A stretch of DNA of 64,000 bases from Cytobacillus sp. S13-E01 (GTDB taxonomy: Bacteria; Bacillota; Bacilli; Bacillales; Bacillaceae_L): assembly GCF_029193815.1 (NCBI RefSeq), contig NZ_JARFVC010000010.1, positions 38,904-102,903 on the forward strand. Direction: 5' to 3'. Below, one piece after another: positions 25,711 through 35,568 of this stretch (the stretch's first letter is position 1; the number at the start of each line of letters is the position of its first letter). The translations under genes were made by a program, and so were the position numbers. Below the pieces are notes generated by a model. The model did no database searches and was not told the origin of the DNA. It was given only the letters and a program-made list of their open reading frames with translations.

Positions 25711-26610
25711 ATGGCATTAGTATTACAGAATGTTACGAAGAGGTTTGGAAATTTTACTGCTGTAGATAACCTATCAATAGAAATACCAGAACGAGAAATG
25801 TTCGGATTCTTAGGTGCCAATGGAGCAGGAAAAACGACAACATTCAGAATGATTTTAGGTTTGCTTGATTCAACAGAAGGAATAATCACTTGGGAGGGTA
25901 ACCCAATCAACTATGAAACAAGTCATATAATCGGCTATTTACCAGAAGAACGAGGGTTATACCCAAAGCTGAAGGTCCGTGAACAACTTATATATTTAGG
26001 CAAACTTAAAGGAATGCAAAAGCAAGATGTGCTTAAACAACTAGATTATTGGCTTGAAAGATTTAAAGTTCCTGAGTATTTAAATAAAAAGGTAGAGGAG
26101 TTATCAAAAGGGAATCAACAAAAGATTCAATTCATCGCATCTGTTTTACATAATCCAAAGTTATTAATATTAGATGAACCGTTTAGTGGTTTAGATCCTG
26201 TAAATGTAGAACTTTTAAAGGAAGCTGTCGTTGATCTGAAAAATAGTGGTACTTCGATTGTGTTTTCAAGTCATCGAATGGAGCATGTAGAAGAGCTATG
26301 TGAGCATCTTTGTATCATGCACCACGGAAAACCGATTGTTCATGGATCTTTAAAAGATATCAAACGCTCGTTCGGCAAGAAAAATGTAAGTGTTCATGCC
26401 GACTTTGATTTAAGTGATTTACAGGAAGTCCCTGGAGTGCTTAAATGTAAACAAACATCTCAAGGAGTGCAGCTACAGATTGAAAACGAGGACGTTTCGC
26501 AAAATGTTTTTCAGCAAATTTCTGGAAAAGGTTTTGTTCGAAAGTTTTCACTTGAGGAGCCTTCATTAAATGATATCTTTATTGAAAAGGTAGGTGCTTC
26601 CTATGAATAA
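25711..26610 (+). CDS. yhaQ: ABC transporter ATP-binding protein YhaQ
   Basis: A 299-residue ATPase of the NatA/CcmA-like class. Walker A GANGAGKTTTFRM, signature ELSKGNQQK, Walker B LLILDEPFSGLD, then the switch His in FSSHRMEHVEELC. The C-terminal 70 residues resemble the accessory domain of NatA-type ATPases. ATG 25711 is used because AAAGGAGGCG precedes it; the opening at 25660 has no ribosome-binding site. It overlaps yhaP by 8 bp, indicating coupled translation of the two subunits. The pair resembles the NatAB sodium exporter, but the substrate is unproven. Confidence 0.92.
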   Translation: MALVLQNVTKRFGNFTAVDNLSIEIPEREMFGFLGANGAGKTTTFRMILGLLDSTEGIITWEGNPINYETSHIIGYLPEERGLYPKLKVREQLIYLGKLKGMQKQDVLKQLDYWLERFKVPEYLNKKVEELSKGNQQKIQFIASVLHNPKLLILDEPFSGLDPVNVELLKEAVVDLKNSGTSIVFSSHRMEHVEELCEHLCIMHHGKPIVHGSLKDIKRSFGKKNVSVHADFDLSDLQEVPGVLKCKQTSQGVQLQIENEDVSQNVFQQISGKGFVRKFSLEEPSLNDIFIEKVGASYE

Positions 26611-27856
26611 ATTTTGGATCATACTATTCCATACATATACCAGTAAATTGAAAACAAAGTCTTTCATAGTGACAACACTCATCACAGCTGCCCTAGTGAT
26701 TGGCCTTACTAATTTTCAAACGATTATAGAAATGTTTGACAAGGGTGATAATGATAAGAAGATAGCAGTGATAGATGAAACTGGGGAGTTGTATCCACAA
26801 TTTAAGCAACACTTTACTAGTTTTTCTGATAAATTAGCTGTAGAACAGTTTGCTGGGACAGTAGAGGAAGCAAAAAGTAAAGTATCTGTTGGTGAGTATT
26901 CGGGTCTTTTGGAATTATCATATGACCAGGAGCAGCTACCAAAAGGAGTCTTTACAGCGCAGTCAATTACTGATTCCCAAAGCTATTCACAGCTTGAGCA
27001 GGGCTTACAACAGTTAAAAGTAACACTTGCAACAGCTAAGTTTGGTTTAACAACTGAACAAGTAAACCAATTGTATGTACCGGTAACGTTTGAGAAGGTA
27101 GCATTAGAGGAAGATGCTAAGACAGAAGAAGAATTAAATCAAGCACGTGGACTAGTCTATATTTTGTTATTTGTCATTTACTTTGCCGTCATAATGTATG
27201 CAAGCATGATTGCAATGGAGGTAGCGACAGAGAAGTCTTCGAGAGTTATGGAAATATTAATTTCAAGTGTGTCACCAATCAAGCTAATGTTTGGTAAAAT
27301 ACTTGGAATTGCACTATTAAGTATTACTCAGTTTGCTTTCATTTTAACCCTAGGCTATCTTTCTTTAAAACTAAACTCTACTAGTGGTGGAGAAGGTATT
27401 TTCTCGTTCTTTGGATTTTTAGATGTACCAATAACAACATTTATTTATGCGATTGTCTTTTTTATTCTCGGATATCTCCTTTTTGCTACATTAGCTGCAT
27501 TCCTAGGCTCCTTAGTTAGTAGAATAGAAGATGTTCAACAAATGATTACACCAATGACGTTGCTAATTGTTATCGCATTTATGATTGCAATGTTTGGTTT
27601 AGGTAAACCAGAAGCACCTTTTATTACCGTAACTTCCTTTATTCCATTCTTCGCTCCGATGATAATGTTTTTACGTGTTGGAATGCTGAATATCCCTTTT
27701 TGGGAGATATCCCTAAGCTTAGGTTTGCTTGTGGTAACGATTGTGCTGTTAGCTGTATTCGGTGCTAGAGTATACCGTGGCGGTGTATTAATGTATGGAA
27801 AAACAACTTCTTTTAAGGATATTAAGAAAGCATTACAGCTTACGAAAAAAGAATAG
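26603..27856 (+). CDS. yhaP: ABC transporter permease YhaP (NatB-like)
   Basis: A 417-residue ABC-2-type permease: one N-terminal membrane helix (about 20-40), a ~140-residue extracytoplasmic domain, then five or six helices from about 178 (LVYILLFVIYFAVIMYASMI). The conserved cytoplasmic motif EKSSRVMEILISSVSPIKLM is present. The start ATG lies in the yhaQ stop region. The family is linked to Na+ or drug efflux. The terminator follows at once, so yhaQP is a two-gene operon. Confidence 0.9.
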   Translation: MNKFWIILFHTYTSKLKTKSFIVTTLITAALVIGLTNFQTIIEMFDKGDNDKKIAVIDETGELYPQFKQHFTSFSDKLAVEQFAGTVEEAKSKVSVGEYSGLLELSYDQEQLPKGVFTAQSITDSQSYSQLEQGLQQLKVTLATAKFGLTTEQVNQLYVPVTFEKVALEEDAKTEEELNQARGLVYILLFVIYFAVIMYASMIAMEVATEKSSRVMEILISSVSPIKLMFGKILGIALLSITQFAFILTLGYLSLKLNSTSGGEGIFSFFGFLDVPITTFIYAIVFFILGYLLFATLAAFLGSLVSRIEDVQQMITPMTLLIVIAFMIAMFGLGKPEAPFITVTSFIPFFAPMIMFLRVGMLNIPFWEISLSLGLLVVTIVLLAVFGARVYRGGVLMYGKTTSFKDIKKALQLTKKE

Positions 27857-27867
27857 ACTTTCTTTGC

Positions 27868-27902
27868 AAAAGTACGTATCCCTTATTGATATGTACTTTT
27901 TG
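27868..27902 (+). terminator. Terminator of yhaQP
   Basis: AAAAGTACGTATC pairs with GATATGTACTTTT (one mismatch), followed by TG. The stretch 27903-28169 holds only AT-rich DNA and the presumed yhaO promoter region. Confidence 0.8.
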
Positions 27903-28169
27903 TATATCGGTTATAGGTCAGAATAGAAACTTGTTAGCTAGACTATACATGATGGTTTGGTATAGATAGTCCAACAATCAGGAATATAATAGCTTTTTAA
28001 GCAGGTATCTCATATCTACTAACTGTCAAAACTGTATATAAACTTATAGATTGCAGAATTAGTTAAAATAATAATGAAGAAAACCTAATTTTTTTATAAG
28101 AACGTGCATTCGCCTAAACAAGATGGTAAAATAAAACTAATCCAGATATATAAGAAAGGATTAATTACA

Positions 28170-29405
28170 ATGAATTCACTTACCTTTTTACATACAGCTG
28201 ATTTACATTTAGATAGTCCCTTTCAAGGGTTACAAAGCCGAATTCCAATGGAGCTCTATAAACGAATTCAAGATAGCACGTTTACTTCATTTACTAAGGT
28301 TATTGATTTGGCAATACGTGAAAATGTAGATTTCATTCTTATTTCTGGGGACTTGTTTGATTCAGCAGATCGTAGTGTGCGAGCACAGGTAAGATTTCGT
28401 AAGGAAATGAAGCGACTCGATGAACAAGGAATCTCAGCCTATGTTATTCATGGAAATCATGATCACATTGGAGGGGATTGGACAGCTATACAATGGCCTT
28501 TAAATGTTCATGTTTTTACTAACCAAGAGGTTGAAATACAGACCTTTCAAAAGAGTGGGAAACCATTAGCTAACCTATACGGATTTAGTTATCAGGAAAA
28601 AGCTGTTACTAAAAATATGGTCCCCCTTTATGAAAAAGAAGGTGACGCAGCATATCATATCGGACTTTTACACGGTAGTGCTGAAGGTTCATTGCTCGAG
28701 CATAATAACTACGCCCCATTTACAATAAAACAATTACTTGATAAAAAATTTGATTATTGGGCGCTAGGACATATTCATAAACGCCAGGTACTGCACGAAG
28801 AACCATTGATTGTGTATCCAGGAAATATTCAAGGGAGACACCGTAAAGAGACAGGTGAAAAAGGTTGTTATATTGTAAAGCTAACTGAAAATAACTCTAA
28901 AATATCCTTCCACCAAACAGCAGATATTCTATGGGAGAATGTCCAGGTTTCTATTGCGGATATATCCTCCTACAGTCATTTATTAGATTATTGCTTTCAG
29001 ACAATTGAGGGTTTTCGGAGATATGATCAAGGAGGAGTCCTGTTAGAAGTTGAATTGATCGGATCGGGTGCCTTACACAAAGATTTGCACGATAGAAATT
29101 TAGTGGATGATTTACTTAGTATTCTCATAGAGGCAGAGCAAGATAAGAATAATTTTGTTTTAGTAACAACTATAAGGGTTCATACCACGATGATGATTGA
29201 GCGAGACAAGTTAAAGGAAGAGTCTCACTTTTTCGGGGATCTTATAACATGTATAGATGAATATGATGGATTCATTGATGCGCTAGGACCCTTATTTAAT
29301 CATCCACAGGCTAGAAAGTATTTAAACAGTCTATCAATGGAAGAAAAACGGGATATAGTTAAGGAAGCAGAGGCAATAATATTAAATGAGATGTTAAATG
29401 ATTAA
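28170..29405 (+). CDS. yhaO: Mre11/SbcD-like phosphoesterase YhaO
   Basis: A 411-residue metallophosphoesterase. All core motifs of the calcineurin-like fold are visible: HTADLHLDSPF (D-x-H), SGDLFDSADR (GD), HGNHDHIGGDW (GNHD), GLLHGS and LGHIHKRQ (GH-x-H). The pair with YhaN mirrors Mre11-Rad50/SbcDC, suggesting a DNA end-processing nuclease. The exact substrate is unknown. The start is ATG 28170 after AAGAAAGGA; the opening at 28104 is less likely. yhaN follows after 27 bp. Confidence 0.9.
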   Translation: MNSLTFLHTADLHLDSPFQGLQSRIPMELYKRIQDSTFTSFTKVIDLAIRENVDFILISGDLFDSADRSVRAQVRFRKEMKRLDEQGISAYVIHGNHDHIGGDWTAIQWPLNVHVFTNQEVEIQTFQKSGKPLANLYGFSYQEKAVTKNMVPLYEKEGDAAYHIGLLHGSAEGSLLEHNNYAPFTIKQLLDKKFDYWALGHIHKRQVLHEEPLIVYPGNIQGRHRKETGEKGCYIVKLTENNSKISFHQTADILWENVQVSIADISSYSHLLDYCFQTIEGFRRYDQGGVLLEVELIGSGALHKDLHDRNLVDDLLSILIEAEQDKNNFVLVTTIRVHTTMMIERDKLKEESHFFGDLITCIDEYDGFIDALGPLFNHPQARKYLNSLSMEEKRDIVKEAEAIILNEMLND

Positions 29406-29432
29406 GGTTAAATCTGATCGGGGGAGTGATAA

Positions 29433-32420
29433 TTGAGAATTACTGATCTTCAAATTTACGGCTATGGAAAGCTGGAAAATAAACTAATAGAAAACTTATC
29501 TCCTTCTGTTCAAGTTTTTTACGGCTTAAACGAGGCTGGTAAATCTACATTAATGTCCTTTATACATAGTATTTTGTTTGGTTTTCCAACAAGGCAGCAG
29601 CAAGAAATACGATATGAACCAAAAAACGGAACAAAGTATGGAGGAAGGATTACAATCGAATCTACTCTTTTTGGAACGATTGTAGTAGAACGAATTCCAG
29701 GAAAAGCTAGTGGTGACGTGACGGTCTATCTTCCTGATGGTTCGCGTGGTGGTGAGGAGATTCTTAATAGGCTTTTTCAGGGAATGGATAAATCGTTTTA
29801 TCAAGGAATATATTCCTTTGGTCTCCATGGCCTTCAAGGAGTTCAACAGATGAACGCAGAAGAACTGGGAAGTTATTTGTTTTCTTCCGGGGTGGTAGGT
29901 ACCGATGGTTTAGTAAAAGTAAATGAACGGATATCAAAAGAACTGGATGCTTTATTCAAACCAACTGGAAGGAAACCAACTTTAAACATACAAATGCAGG
30001 AATTAAAAGAAGTACAACAACGTTTAGGAAAATCACAAGAAAAAAATAATACATATAAATCACTCATCCAAGAAAAAGAGAATCTGCAACAGGAATTAGA
30101 TACTATTGAACTAGAAAAACTTACAATTTCAAATGAAACTACAAAAGTGGAACAATTATTATCATTGGAGCCAATAATTAAAGAGCAAACAAGCTACTTA
30201 GAAGAATTAAACAATGTACCCCCGTGCGAACCATTTCCAGTAGATGGTATTAAAAGATTAGAACATATAAGGTCGCAACTTCTTCCATACAATGCACAAC
30301 TCTCTAGCCTATCCCAAAAGGAGGAAGAGTGGAAAATTCGAGCGGAAAATATAAACCTTAATGTTGAAATACTGAAAAGGAAATCAGAAATCCGCGATGT
30401 AATTAGTAATCTACACACGTATGATAAGCAAAAATATGAAAAAAGCGAATTTTCTAAAGAGATAAATCAGAAAAATGAAGACATCCTTCATAAGCAAGAA
30501 TTAATTGGTTTTTCTAAAACGGATGAAGACATTCTTCAATTGGATACGAGTATCTCTAAAAAGGAAAAAGTAAAATCAGCTGTTAACGAATATGAACGGT
30601 TAATGCAGCAAAAACAGTTTTTAGATGAACAGTTTACACGCTCTAAGGCAACACTCGAGGAAAGTGAAGAAAAGATAAAGGATTTACAAGTCCAACTCTT
30701 ACCCGAGGTGTCTCGTAAAAATTATGAGAATATGAAAAACTCTTTTACAGATATTAAATCGTTAGAGAATGAAAAAAGAAGATTGGTTGAATCAATTAAT
30801 GGCATTGAAAGAAACATCAGTATGTTCAGATCCCAAGATCAAGCTAAACATAAAAGTACCCGGGTCATGTTTGGATTCGTCTATTTTTTACTATTAATTG
30901 CCCTTTCTTGGTCGTTAGTAAGTAACCAATGGCTTCTGCTCGGAATAATAATAGTAGTTGGTGTAGTTTTGTCTCTCATTAAGAGATTCTTTAGAAACCA
31001 AGAATTAAATGGTTTTATTAAAGAGCTTGAAAGCGAAAAGGCACAGCTTGAACAGCAGCTGGCACTTATTAATGGAAAAATCCTGTATAGGTATGAAGGT
31101 AAAGAGGATCTCGAAGAAATACAAGAAAAATTAATTAAGGATAAAGAAATAAGAAGGCTACTAGACATTGAAAATGTTACGTTATTCCAGAAAGAACGAG
31201 CAAACGAAAAGATTGTTTCACAGTATGAGAAATGGGAAAATCAGTTGTTTGCTATTGAGGATAGGATAGAGAGGTTTAGAAATGAATATACTATACCAGA
31301 GAAAACTTCCGCCGATAGGTTAGTAGATATCGTGCTAATGATAGAGGAATTGAAATCTGATATTCGTCAAAAACAACGTTTAGTAAAGCAGTTAACTAGC
31401 ATGGAATCAAAAATCAATACCTATGAAGAAGAAGTTGAACGAATACGTTTAGGATGTAATATAGCTGAAACTAATATAGAGAAAGTTATTAGGGCGTTAG
31501 ATAAGACATTAGAAACTGAAAATGAGAAAGAAGCAAAATGGAAAGACTATAATAGAAAAATTGAAGATGTTAATGAACAGAACTCCAAACTTCAATTAGA
31601 AATAGAGCATTTAAACAAAGAAAGTTTAAGTCTTTTTGAAATGGCAAATGCAGATAATGAAGATGAATTTAGATTAAAAGGGAAGCATTATGAAGAAAAA
31701 GCGAATTTATCTCACAAGCTCAGATTACTTAATGCTCAGCTAAGGCGTTACAAAGACCTAATAAAAGAAACTCATGAACATGAAGATTACAAAATAAGAC
31801 TTCAGATTTTAGACGAGAAAAGTGGTGTCCTTAAAAAGACGGAGAAAGATTTACAACAGCAATTATCTGAAATAAATCTACGTATTAAAGAGCTAGAGGA
31901 AGGAGGAACGTTTACGGAACTTCTTCATACCTTTGAACAACAAAGGTCACTGTTTCAAGAAGATGCTAGAAAATGGGCAGTACACTCAGTTGCAAAGGAT
32001 ATTTTAAATAAAACGATTGAAAAGTACCGAACCGTTCGACTTCCGCAGCTACTGAGTTTGGCAGCGGAACATTTCCGAATGTTAACAGATGGCGTGTATG
32101 TTCATATCTATTCACCGAATGACCAGTCTAGCTTTATCGTTGAAAGAGTTGATGGTGTGAGGTTTACACCAAATGAACTTAGTCAGGCTACAGCGGAACA
32201 ATTATATGTTGCACTTCGGATTGCTTTAGGTAAAACGATGCACCCATCCACTGCTTATCCTTTTATCATTGATGATAGTTTTGTTAACTTTGACTCTAGA
32301 AGACTTGAGAAAATTGTCACTCTTTTAAAAACCTTATCACTAAATCATCAAATATTGGTATTTACATGTCATAAACACGTAGCAGGTCATTTTAAATCAG
32401 AGGAGATTGTAAATCTCTAG
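29433..32420 (+). CDS. yhaN: SbcC/Rad50-like ATPase YhaN with a central hydrophobic segment
   Basis: A 995-residue SMC-like ATPase. The N-terminal Walker A is GLNEAGKSTLMSF (about 31-43). The C-terminal half-site has FTPNELSQATAEQLYVALRI (signature) and FIIDDSFVNFDSRR (Walker B). Long coiled coils span about 170-460 and 530-860. In the middle (about 479-519) is a strongly hydrophobic stretch, VYFLLLIALSWSLV and LLGIIIVVGVVLSLI, likely two membrane helices at the tip of the coiled-coil hairpin, where Rad50 has a zinc hook. The start is TTG 29433 after GGGGGAGTG. It works with YhaO. Confidence 0.9.
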   Translation: MRITDLQIYGYGKLENKLIENLSPSVQVFYGLNEAGKSTLMSFIHSILFGFPTRQQQEIRYEPKNGTKYGGRITIESTLFGTIVVERIPGKASGDVTVYLPDGSRGGEEILNRLFQGMDKSFYQGIYSFGLHGLQGVQQMNAEELGSYLFSSGVVGTDGLVKVNERISKELDALFKPTGRKPTLNIQMQELKEVQQRLGKSQEKNNTYKSLIQEKENLQQELDTIELEKLTISNETTKVEQLLSLEPIIKEQTSYLEELNNVPPCEPFPVDGIKRLEHIRSQLLPYNAQLSSLSQKEEEWKIRAENINLNVEILKRKSEIRDVISNLHTYDKQKYEKSEFSKEINQKNEDILHKQELIGFSKTDEDILQLDTSISKKEKVKSAVNEYERLMQQKQFLDEQFTRSKATLEESEEKIKDLQVQLLPEVSRKNYENMKNSFTDIKSLENEKRRLVESINGIERNISMFRSQDQAKHKSTRVMFGFVYFLLLIALSWSLVSNQWLLLGIIIVVGVVLSLIKRFFRNQELNGFIKELESEKAQLEQQLALINGKILYRYEGKEDLEEIQEKLIKDKEIRRLLDIENVTLFQKERANEKIVSQYEKWENQLFAIEDRIERFRNEYTIPEKTSADRLVDIVLMIEELKSDIRQKQRLVKQLTSMESKINTYEEEVERIRLGCNIAETNIEKVIRALDKTLETENEKEAKWKDYNRKIEDVNEQNSKLQLEIEHLNKESLSLFEMANADNEDEFRLKGKHYEEKANLSHKLRLLNAQLRRYKDLIKETHEHEDYKIRLQILDEKSGVLKKTEKDLQQQLSEINLRIKELEEGGTFTELLHTFEQQRSLFQEDARKWAVHSVAKDILNKTIEKYRTVRLPQLLSLAAEHFRMLTDGVYVHIYSPNDQSSFIVERVDGVRFTPNELSQATAEQLYVALRIALGKTMHPSTAYPFIIDDSFVNFDSRRLEKIVTLLKTLSLNHQILVFTCHKHVAGHFKSEEIVNL

Positions 32421-32497
32421 TCTTTTCAGAGCTGAAATGGATTTACAGTTCGTTTTCAGCTACAATCAAGTAGGTATGAAATTGATTCGCTTTCTAG

Positions 32498-33739
32498 ATG
32501 AAGGGAAAAATAGAGATTATGAAAAATAAAGAAAATGGAATTACAAATAGTAAGGGTCCTTTAGCACTCCTAAGCTTTAACCTTTTTATAATCATGGTCG
32601 GAATCGGGCTTGTTATCCCAATATTGCCATTTTATGTTGAGATGTTTGGGGCTGATGCTCAAATGCTTGGATTTTTAGTGGCGGTATTTTCGTTTATGCA
32701 ATTTTTATTTGCACCAGTGTGGGGCAGACTTTCTGATAAAATTGGACGGAAACCGCTAATTACAATAGGGTTATTTGGCTTTGCTATTGCTGAATTTATC
32801 TTTGCATTTGCTAACGGTCTCTGGATGCTGTTTATTTCAAGGATATTGGCAGGAACTTTTGGTTCTGCTCTCATGCCAACTGCTATGGCCTATGTTTCTG
32901 ATGTAACAACTGAAGAAAAACGGGGACAGGGCATGGGAATATTAGGTGCAGCAATGGGTCTAGGTATTGTAGTTGGTCCTGGAATCGGTGGCTGGCTTGC
33001 AACCTATGATCTTTCATATCCGTTTCTATTCGCAGGTATTGCTGCAGTACTTGCAGGTGTTCTATCAGTCCTCATTCTACCAGAATCCTATCCAAAAGAG
33101 GCAAGAGAGCTTGCACACCTTGAAGTGGGTGAAAAGAGAGTTAACCAATTTACACAAATGGGAGTAGCATTAAAAAGCTCTGTTGGGTTTTTATTAGTAC
33201 TTGTTTTTATTATGAGCCTAGGTCTAGCTAATTTCCAATCAATTTTTGGCTACTATTCGATGGAGAGATATGGTTATGGGCCTCAAGAGGTTGGTGTACT
33301 AATACTTATTATTGGTTTAATTGGTACAATTGTTCAAGGAGGTTTCGTAGGGCGACTGACTCGAAGATATGGGGAAGAACCTGTAGTGACTACATCACTT
33401 CTTATAAGTGCGATTGGTTTTGTTTTAATGACGTTTGCAAACTCATTTCTGACCATTTTATTAACAACGTCTGTATTCTTTATTGGGAATTCTGCACTTC
33501 GGCCATCACTTAATTCTTTTATTTCAAAACTTGCTGGTAAAAGGCAGGGGATGGTTATGGGTTTAAATAACTCCTTTTTAAGTTTAGGAAATGTAGCGGG
33601 ACCTATTCTTGCAGGTGCTTTATTTGAGGTTAATATTCAAATACCATACTATTTTGGAGCGTTTGTAATGCTCATAGGCCTTATCTCAACTAAGGTATGG
33701 ATTGCTAAGAAAGCAAAAAACTTACAGACGCAAGCTTGA
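32498..33739 (+). CDS. MFS drug-efflux transporter (Bmr/NorA/TetA-like)
   Basis: A 12-helix major facilitator transporter of the drug:H+ antiporter-1 type. Motif A GRLSDKIGRKPLITIGLFGF lies between helices 2 and 3, and motif C GLGIVVGPGIGGWLA lies in helix 5, which marks exporters. The N-terminus could be 32498 or the ATG at 32519; neither has a clear ribosome-binding site. It sits between yhaN and yhaM, a place with no such gene in B. subtilis, so it is an insertion in the conserved block. Its substrate is unknown. Confidence 0.88.
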   Translation: MKGKIEIMKNKENGITNSKGPLALLSFNLFIIMVGIGLVIPILPFYVEMFGADAQMLGFLVAVFSFMQFLFAPVWGRLSDKIGRKPLITIGLFGFAIAEFIFAFANGLWMLFISRILAGTFGSALMPTAMAYVSDVTTEEKRGQGMGILGAAMGLGIVVGPGIGGWLATYDLSYPFLFAGIAAVLAGVLSVLILPESYPKEARELAHLEVGEKRVNQFTQMGVALKSSVGFLLVLVFIMSLGLANFQSIFGYYSMERYGYGPQEVGVLILIIGLIGTIVQGGFVGRLTRRYGEEPVVTTSLLISAIGFVLMTFANSFLTILLTTSVFFIGNSALRPSLNSFISKLAGKRQGMVMGLNNSFLSLGNVAGPILAGALFEVNIQIPYYFGAFVMLIGLISTKVWIAKKAKNLQTQA

Positions 33740-33796
33740 TAAAGGAGGAGCATCATCTTATAGTAAGAGCGTGTTTTGCAGTTGAAAAAAAGTTTA

Positions 33797-33875
33797 TCCT
33801 GTATTAACGGGCAGTAAGACCCTCCAAGATTTGAGGGAGTTTCCTTTGTATGCCGTCTATTAGGGCACTGATGTA
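33797..33875 (+). repeat. Family-2 repeat, partial copy
   Basis: CCTGTATTAACGGGCAGTAA then GACCCTCC ... GAGGGAG. The stretch ATTAACGGGCAGTAAGACCC is shared with the hemY 3' end (61966-62000), and the same part is recognisable at 38262. Confidence 0.7.
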
Positions 33876-33931
33876 AATAAACCTTTATGTTATAATTATA
33901 GAAAATTGGGTAGAAGGGTGGGAGCATTTTT

Positions 33932-34876
33932 ATGGGGAAAGGTATTCTCAATTATCAATTTGGAGATACAGTTGAAATCTATTTGTTAGTTAAATCAGCC
34001 ACAAAAGCAATCGCAAGTAATGGGAAGCCATTTTTGACATTGATGCTTCAGGATAAAAGTGGAGAAATTGAGGCGAAACTTTGGGATGCCACAGTAGATG
34101 ATGAGTCTGCATATGCTCCTGAAAAAATTGTTCATGTTGTTGGGGATGTTAACAATTACCGAGGTCGAACTCAGCTAAAAATAAGAACAATTCGTTCTAC
34201 AAATGAAAAAGATATTGTTCAGGTTGCGGATTTACTTGAGGTAGCTCCGATGAAAAAAGAAGATATGGCTGAAAAGGTAACACAATTCATATTTGATATG
34301 AAAAATTCCTCTATTCAAAGGATTACAAGGCACCTCTTAAAAAAGCATCATACGGCTTTTTTTGAATTTCCAGCTGCAACAAGAAATCATCATGAATTTG
34401 TCTCAGGGTTAGCTTATCATGTAGTCTCAATGTTAGATTTAGCAAAGTCAATCTCTACCCTTTACCCTTCACTTGATACGGACCTGCTATATGCCGGTGT
34501 TATCCTTCATGATTTGGGTAAAGTGATTGAATTGTCAGGACCAGTATCAACTAGTTACACGGTTGAAGGGAACCTATTAGGACATATAACAATTATGATT
34601 AATGAAATTGGGAAGGCTGCTGAGGAACTTGGTATAGCAGGTGAGGAAGTGACAATACTGCAGCATCTTGTCCTATCCCATCATGGAAAGGCTGAATGGG
34701 GGAGTCCGAAGCCACCAATGATCAAAGAGGGGGAGATCCTACATTATATCGATAATCTTGATGCCAAGATGAATATGTTAGATCGTGCACTTGAACGAGT
34801 AAAACCTGGTGAATTCTCAGAGCGGATATTTGCACTGGAAAATCGTAATTTCTACAAGCCAACTTTTCATAAATGA
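33932..34876 (+). CDS. yhaM: 3'-5' exoribonuclease YhaM
   Basis: A 314-residue protein with an N-terminal OB-fold (about 10-90; [20 protein letters not shown]) and a C-terminal HD domain with [12 protein letters not shown] and [14 protein letters not shown] (HD pair) and [12 protein letters not shown]. subtilis YhaM is a 3'-to-5' exonuclease on RNA and DNA needing a divalent metal. Length fits. The start is ATG 33932 after GGGTGGGAG. Confidence 0.93.
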   Translation: MGKGILNYQFGDTVEIYLLVKSATKAIASNGKPFLTLMLQDKSGEIEAKLWDATVDDESAYAPEKIVHVVGDVNNYRGRTQLKIRTIRSTNEKDIVQVADLLEVAPMKKEDMAEKVTQFIFDMKNSSIQRITRHLLKKHHTAFFEFPAATRNHHEFVSGLAYHVVSMLDLAKSISTLYPSLDTDLLYAGVILHDLGKVIELSGPVSTSYTVEGNLLGHITIMINEIGKAAEELGIAGEEVTILQHLVLSHHGKAEWGSPKPPMIKEGEILHYIDNLDAKMNMLDRALERVKPGEFSERIFALENRNFYKPTFHK

Positions 34877-34892
34877 CAAATTTAAAACTAAC

Positions 34893-34922
34893 AAAAGTAG
34901 CCAGACAATGGTTACTTTTTTT
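34893..34922 (+). terminator. Terminator of yhaM
   Basis: AAAAGTAGCCA pairs with TGGTTACTTTT, then TT. A family-1 fragment (TTAGCGTCTAGCC then AAGGGCGCCAT, 34937-34960) follows directly. Confidence 0.8.
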
Positions 34923-35055
34923 GATGAAAACCAGATTTAGCGTCTAGCCAAGGGCGCCATACATTTTTTAAATAAGCTTGTACAAAGAAGTGATATCTCA
35001 TGAAATCCAAACATATAGTAATAATAAGTAATGATGGACAAGGGGGAAATAACAT

Positions 35056-35256
35056 ATGATTTTTGCTGTTCCTTGGTGGGTTTACCTAGTGATTAGTGGG
35101 ATAATTTTTAGTGCATATATGACGATTCGTACTGCAAGAAATGAACGAGAAATTGATAATTCATACCTTGAGCAAGAGGGTCAAGTTTACATTGAGCGGA
35201 TGAATAGTGAAAAACAAGGGAGAAAAGAGAATGTAAAAAAACATCAGGCAATGTAA
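35056..35256 (+). CDS. yhaL: Sporulation protein YhaL
   Basis: A 66-residue protein with one N-terminal membrane segment (MIFAVPWWVYLVISGIIFSA) and a charged tail including QVYIERMNSEKQGRKENVKK. Size, topology and place between yhaM and prsA match B. subtilis YhaL, reported as a sporulation protein. Ribosome-binding site AAGGGGGAAATAAC. Confidence 0.85.
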   Translation: MIFAVPWWVYLVISGIIFSAYMTIRTARNEREIDNSYLEQEGQVYIERMNSEKQGRKENVKKHQAM

Positions 35257-35276
35257 ACAACGCTTAATAATTTAAG

Positions 35277-35313
35277 AAAGGACCGTTCGTATAAGTGAAC
35301 GGTCCTTTCATTT
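35277..35313 (+). terminator. Terminator of yhaL
   Basis: AAAGGACCGTTC pairs with GAACGGTCCTTT, then CATTT. A family-1 repeat begins in the tail. Confidence 0.88.
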
Positions 35314-35499
35314 AGTTAAGGAATTTATAAAAATTGTAAGGTTGTGTATAACTTCGTGTCTTTGTCTATCTACGTCTAGCTCCATGCGCCATCGGCTCGA
35401 GGTCATAAGCCAATCCCTTCCCGAAGGCAAAAAACGCCTTCAGTCCGGGCTCGTCTTATGCTTGTCGCCGATAAGCGGGCGCCCTGCGCTTTTGTTCAA
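35314..35499 (+). repeat. Family-1 repeat, full copy, leader type 2
   Basis: TTAAGGAATTTATAAAAATT leader, CATGCGCCATCGGCTCGAGG, a central stem CCGAAGGC/GCCTTC, CTTATGCTTGTCGCCGATAA and the GGGCGCCCTGCGC end. Confidence 0.88.
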
Positions 35500-35566
35500 A
35501 GATAAGAAAGTATAAAAATTTGTACCAAGTTTTAGTGTCTAGCTCCGGGCGCCCTGCGCTTTTCTT
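35500..35566 (+). repeat. Family-1 repeat, short copy, leader type 1
   Basis: The AAGATAAGAAAG leader and GTGTCTAGCTCC join directly to GGGCGCCCTGCGC. The core is missing. It ends 2 bp from the prsA stop codon on the other strand. Confidence 0.85.
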
Positions 35567-35568
35567 AG

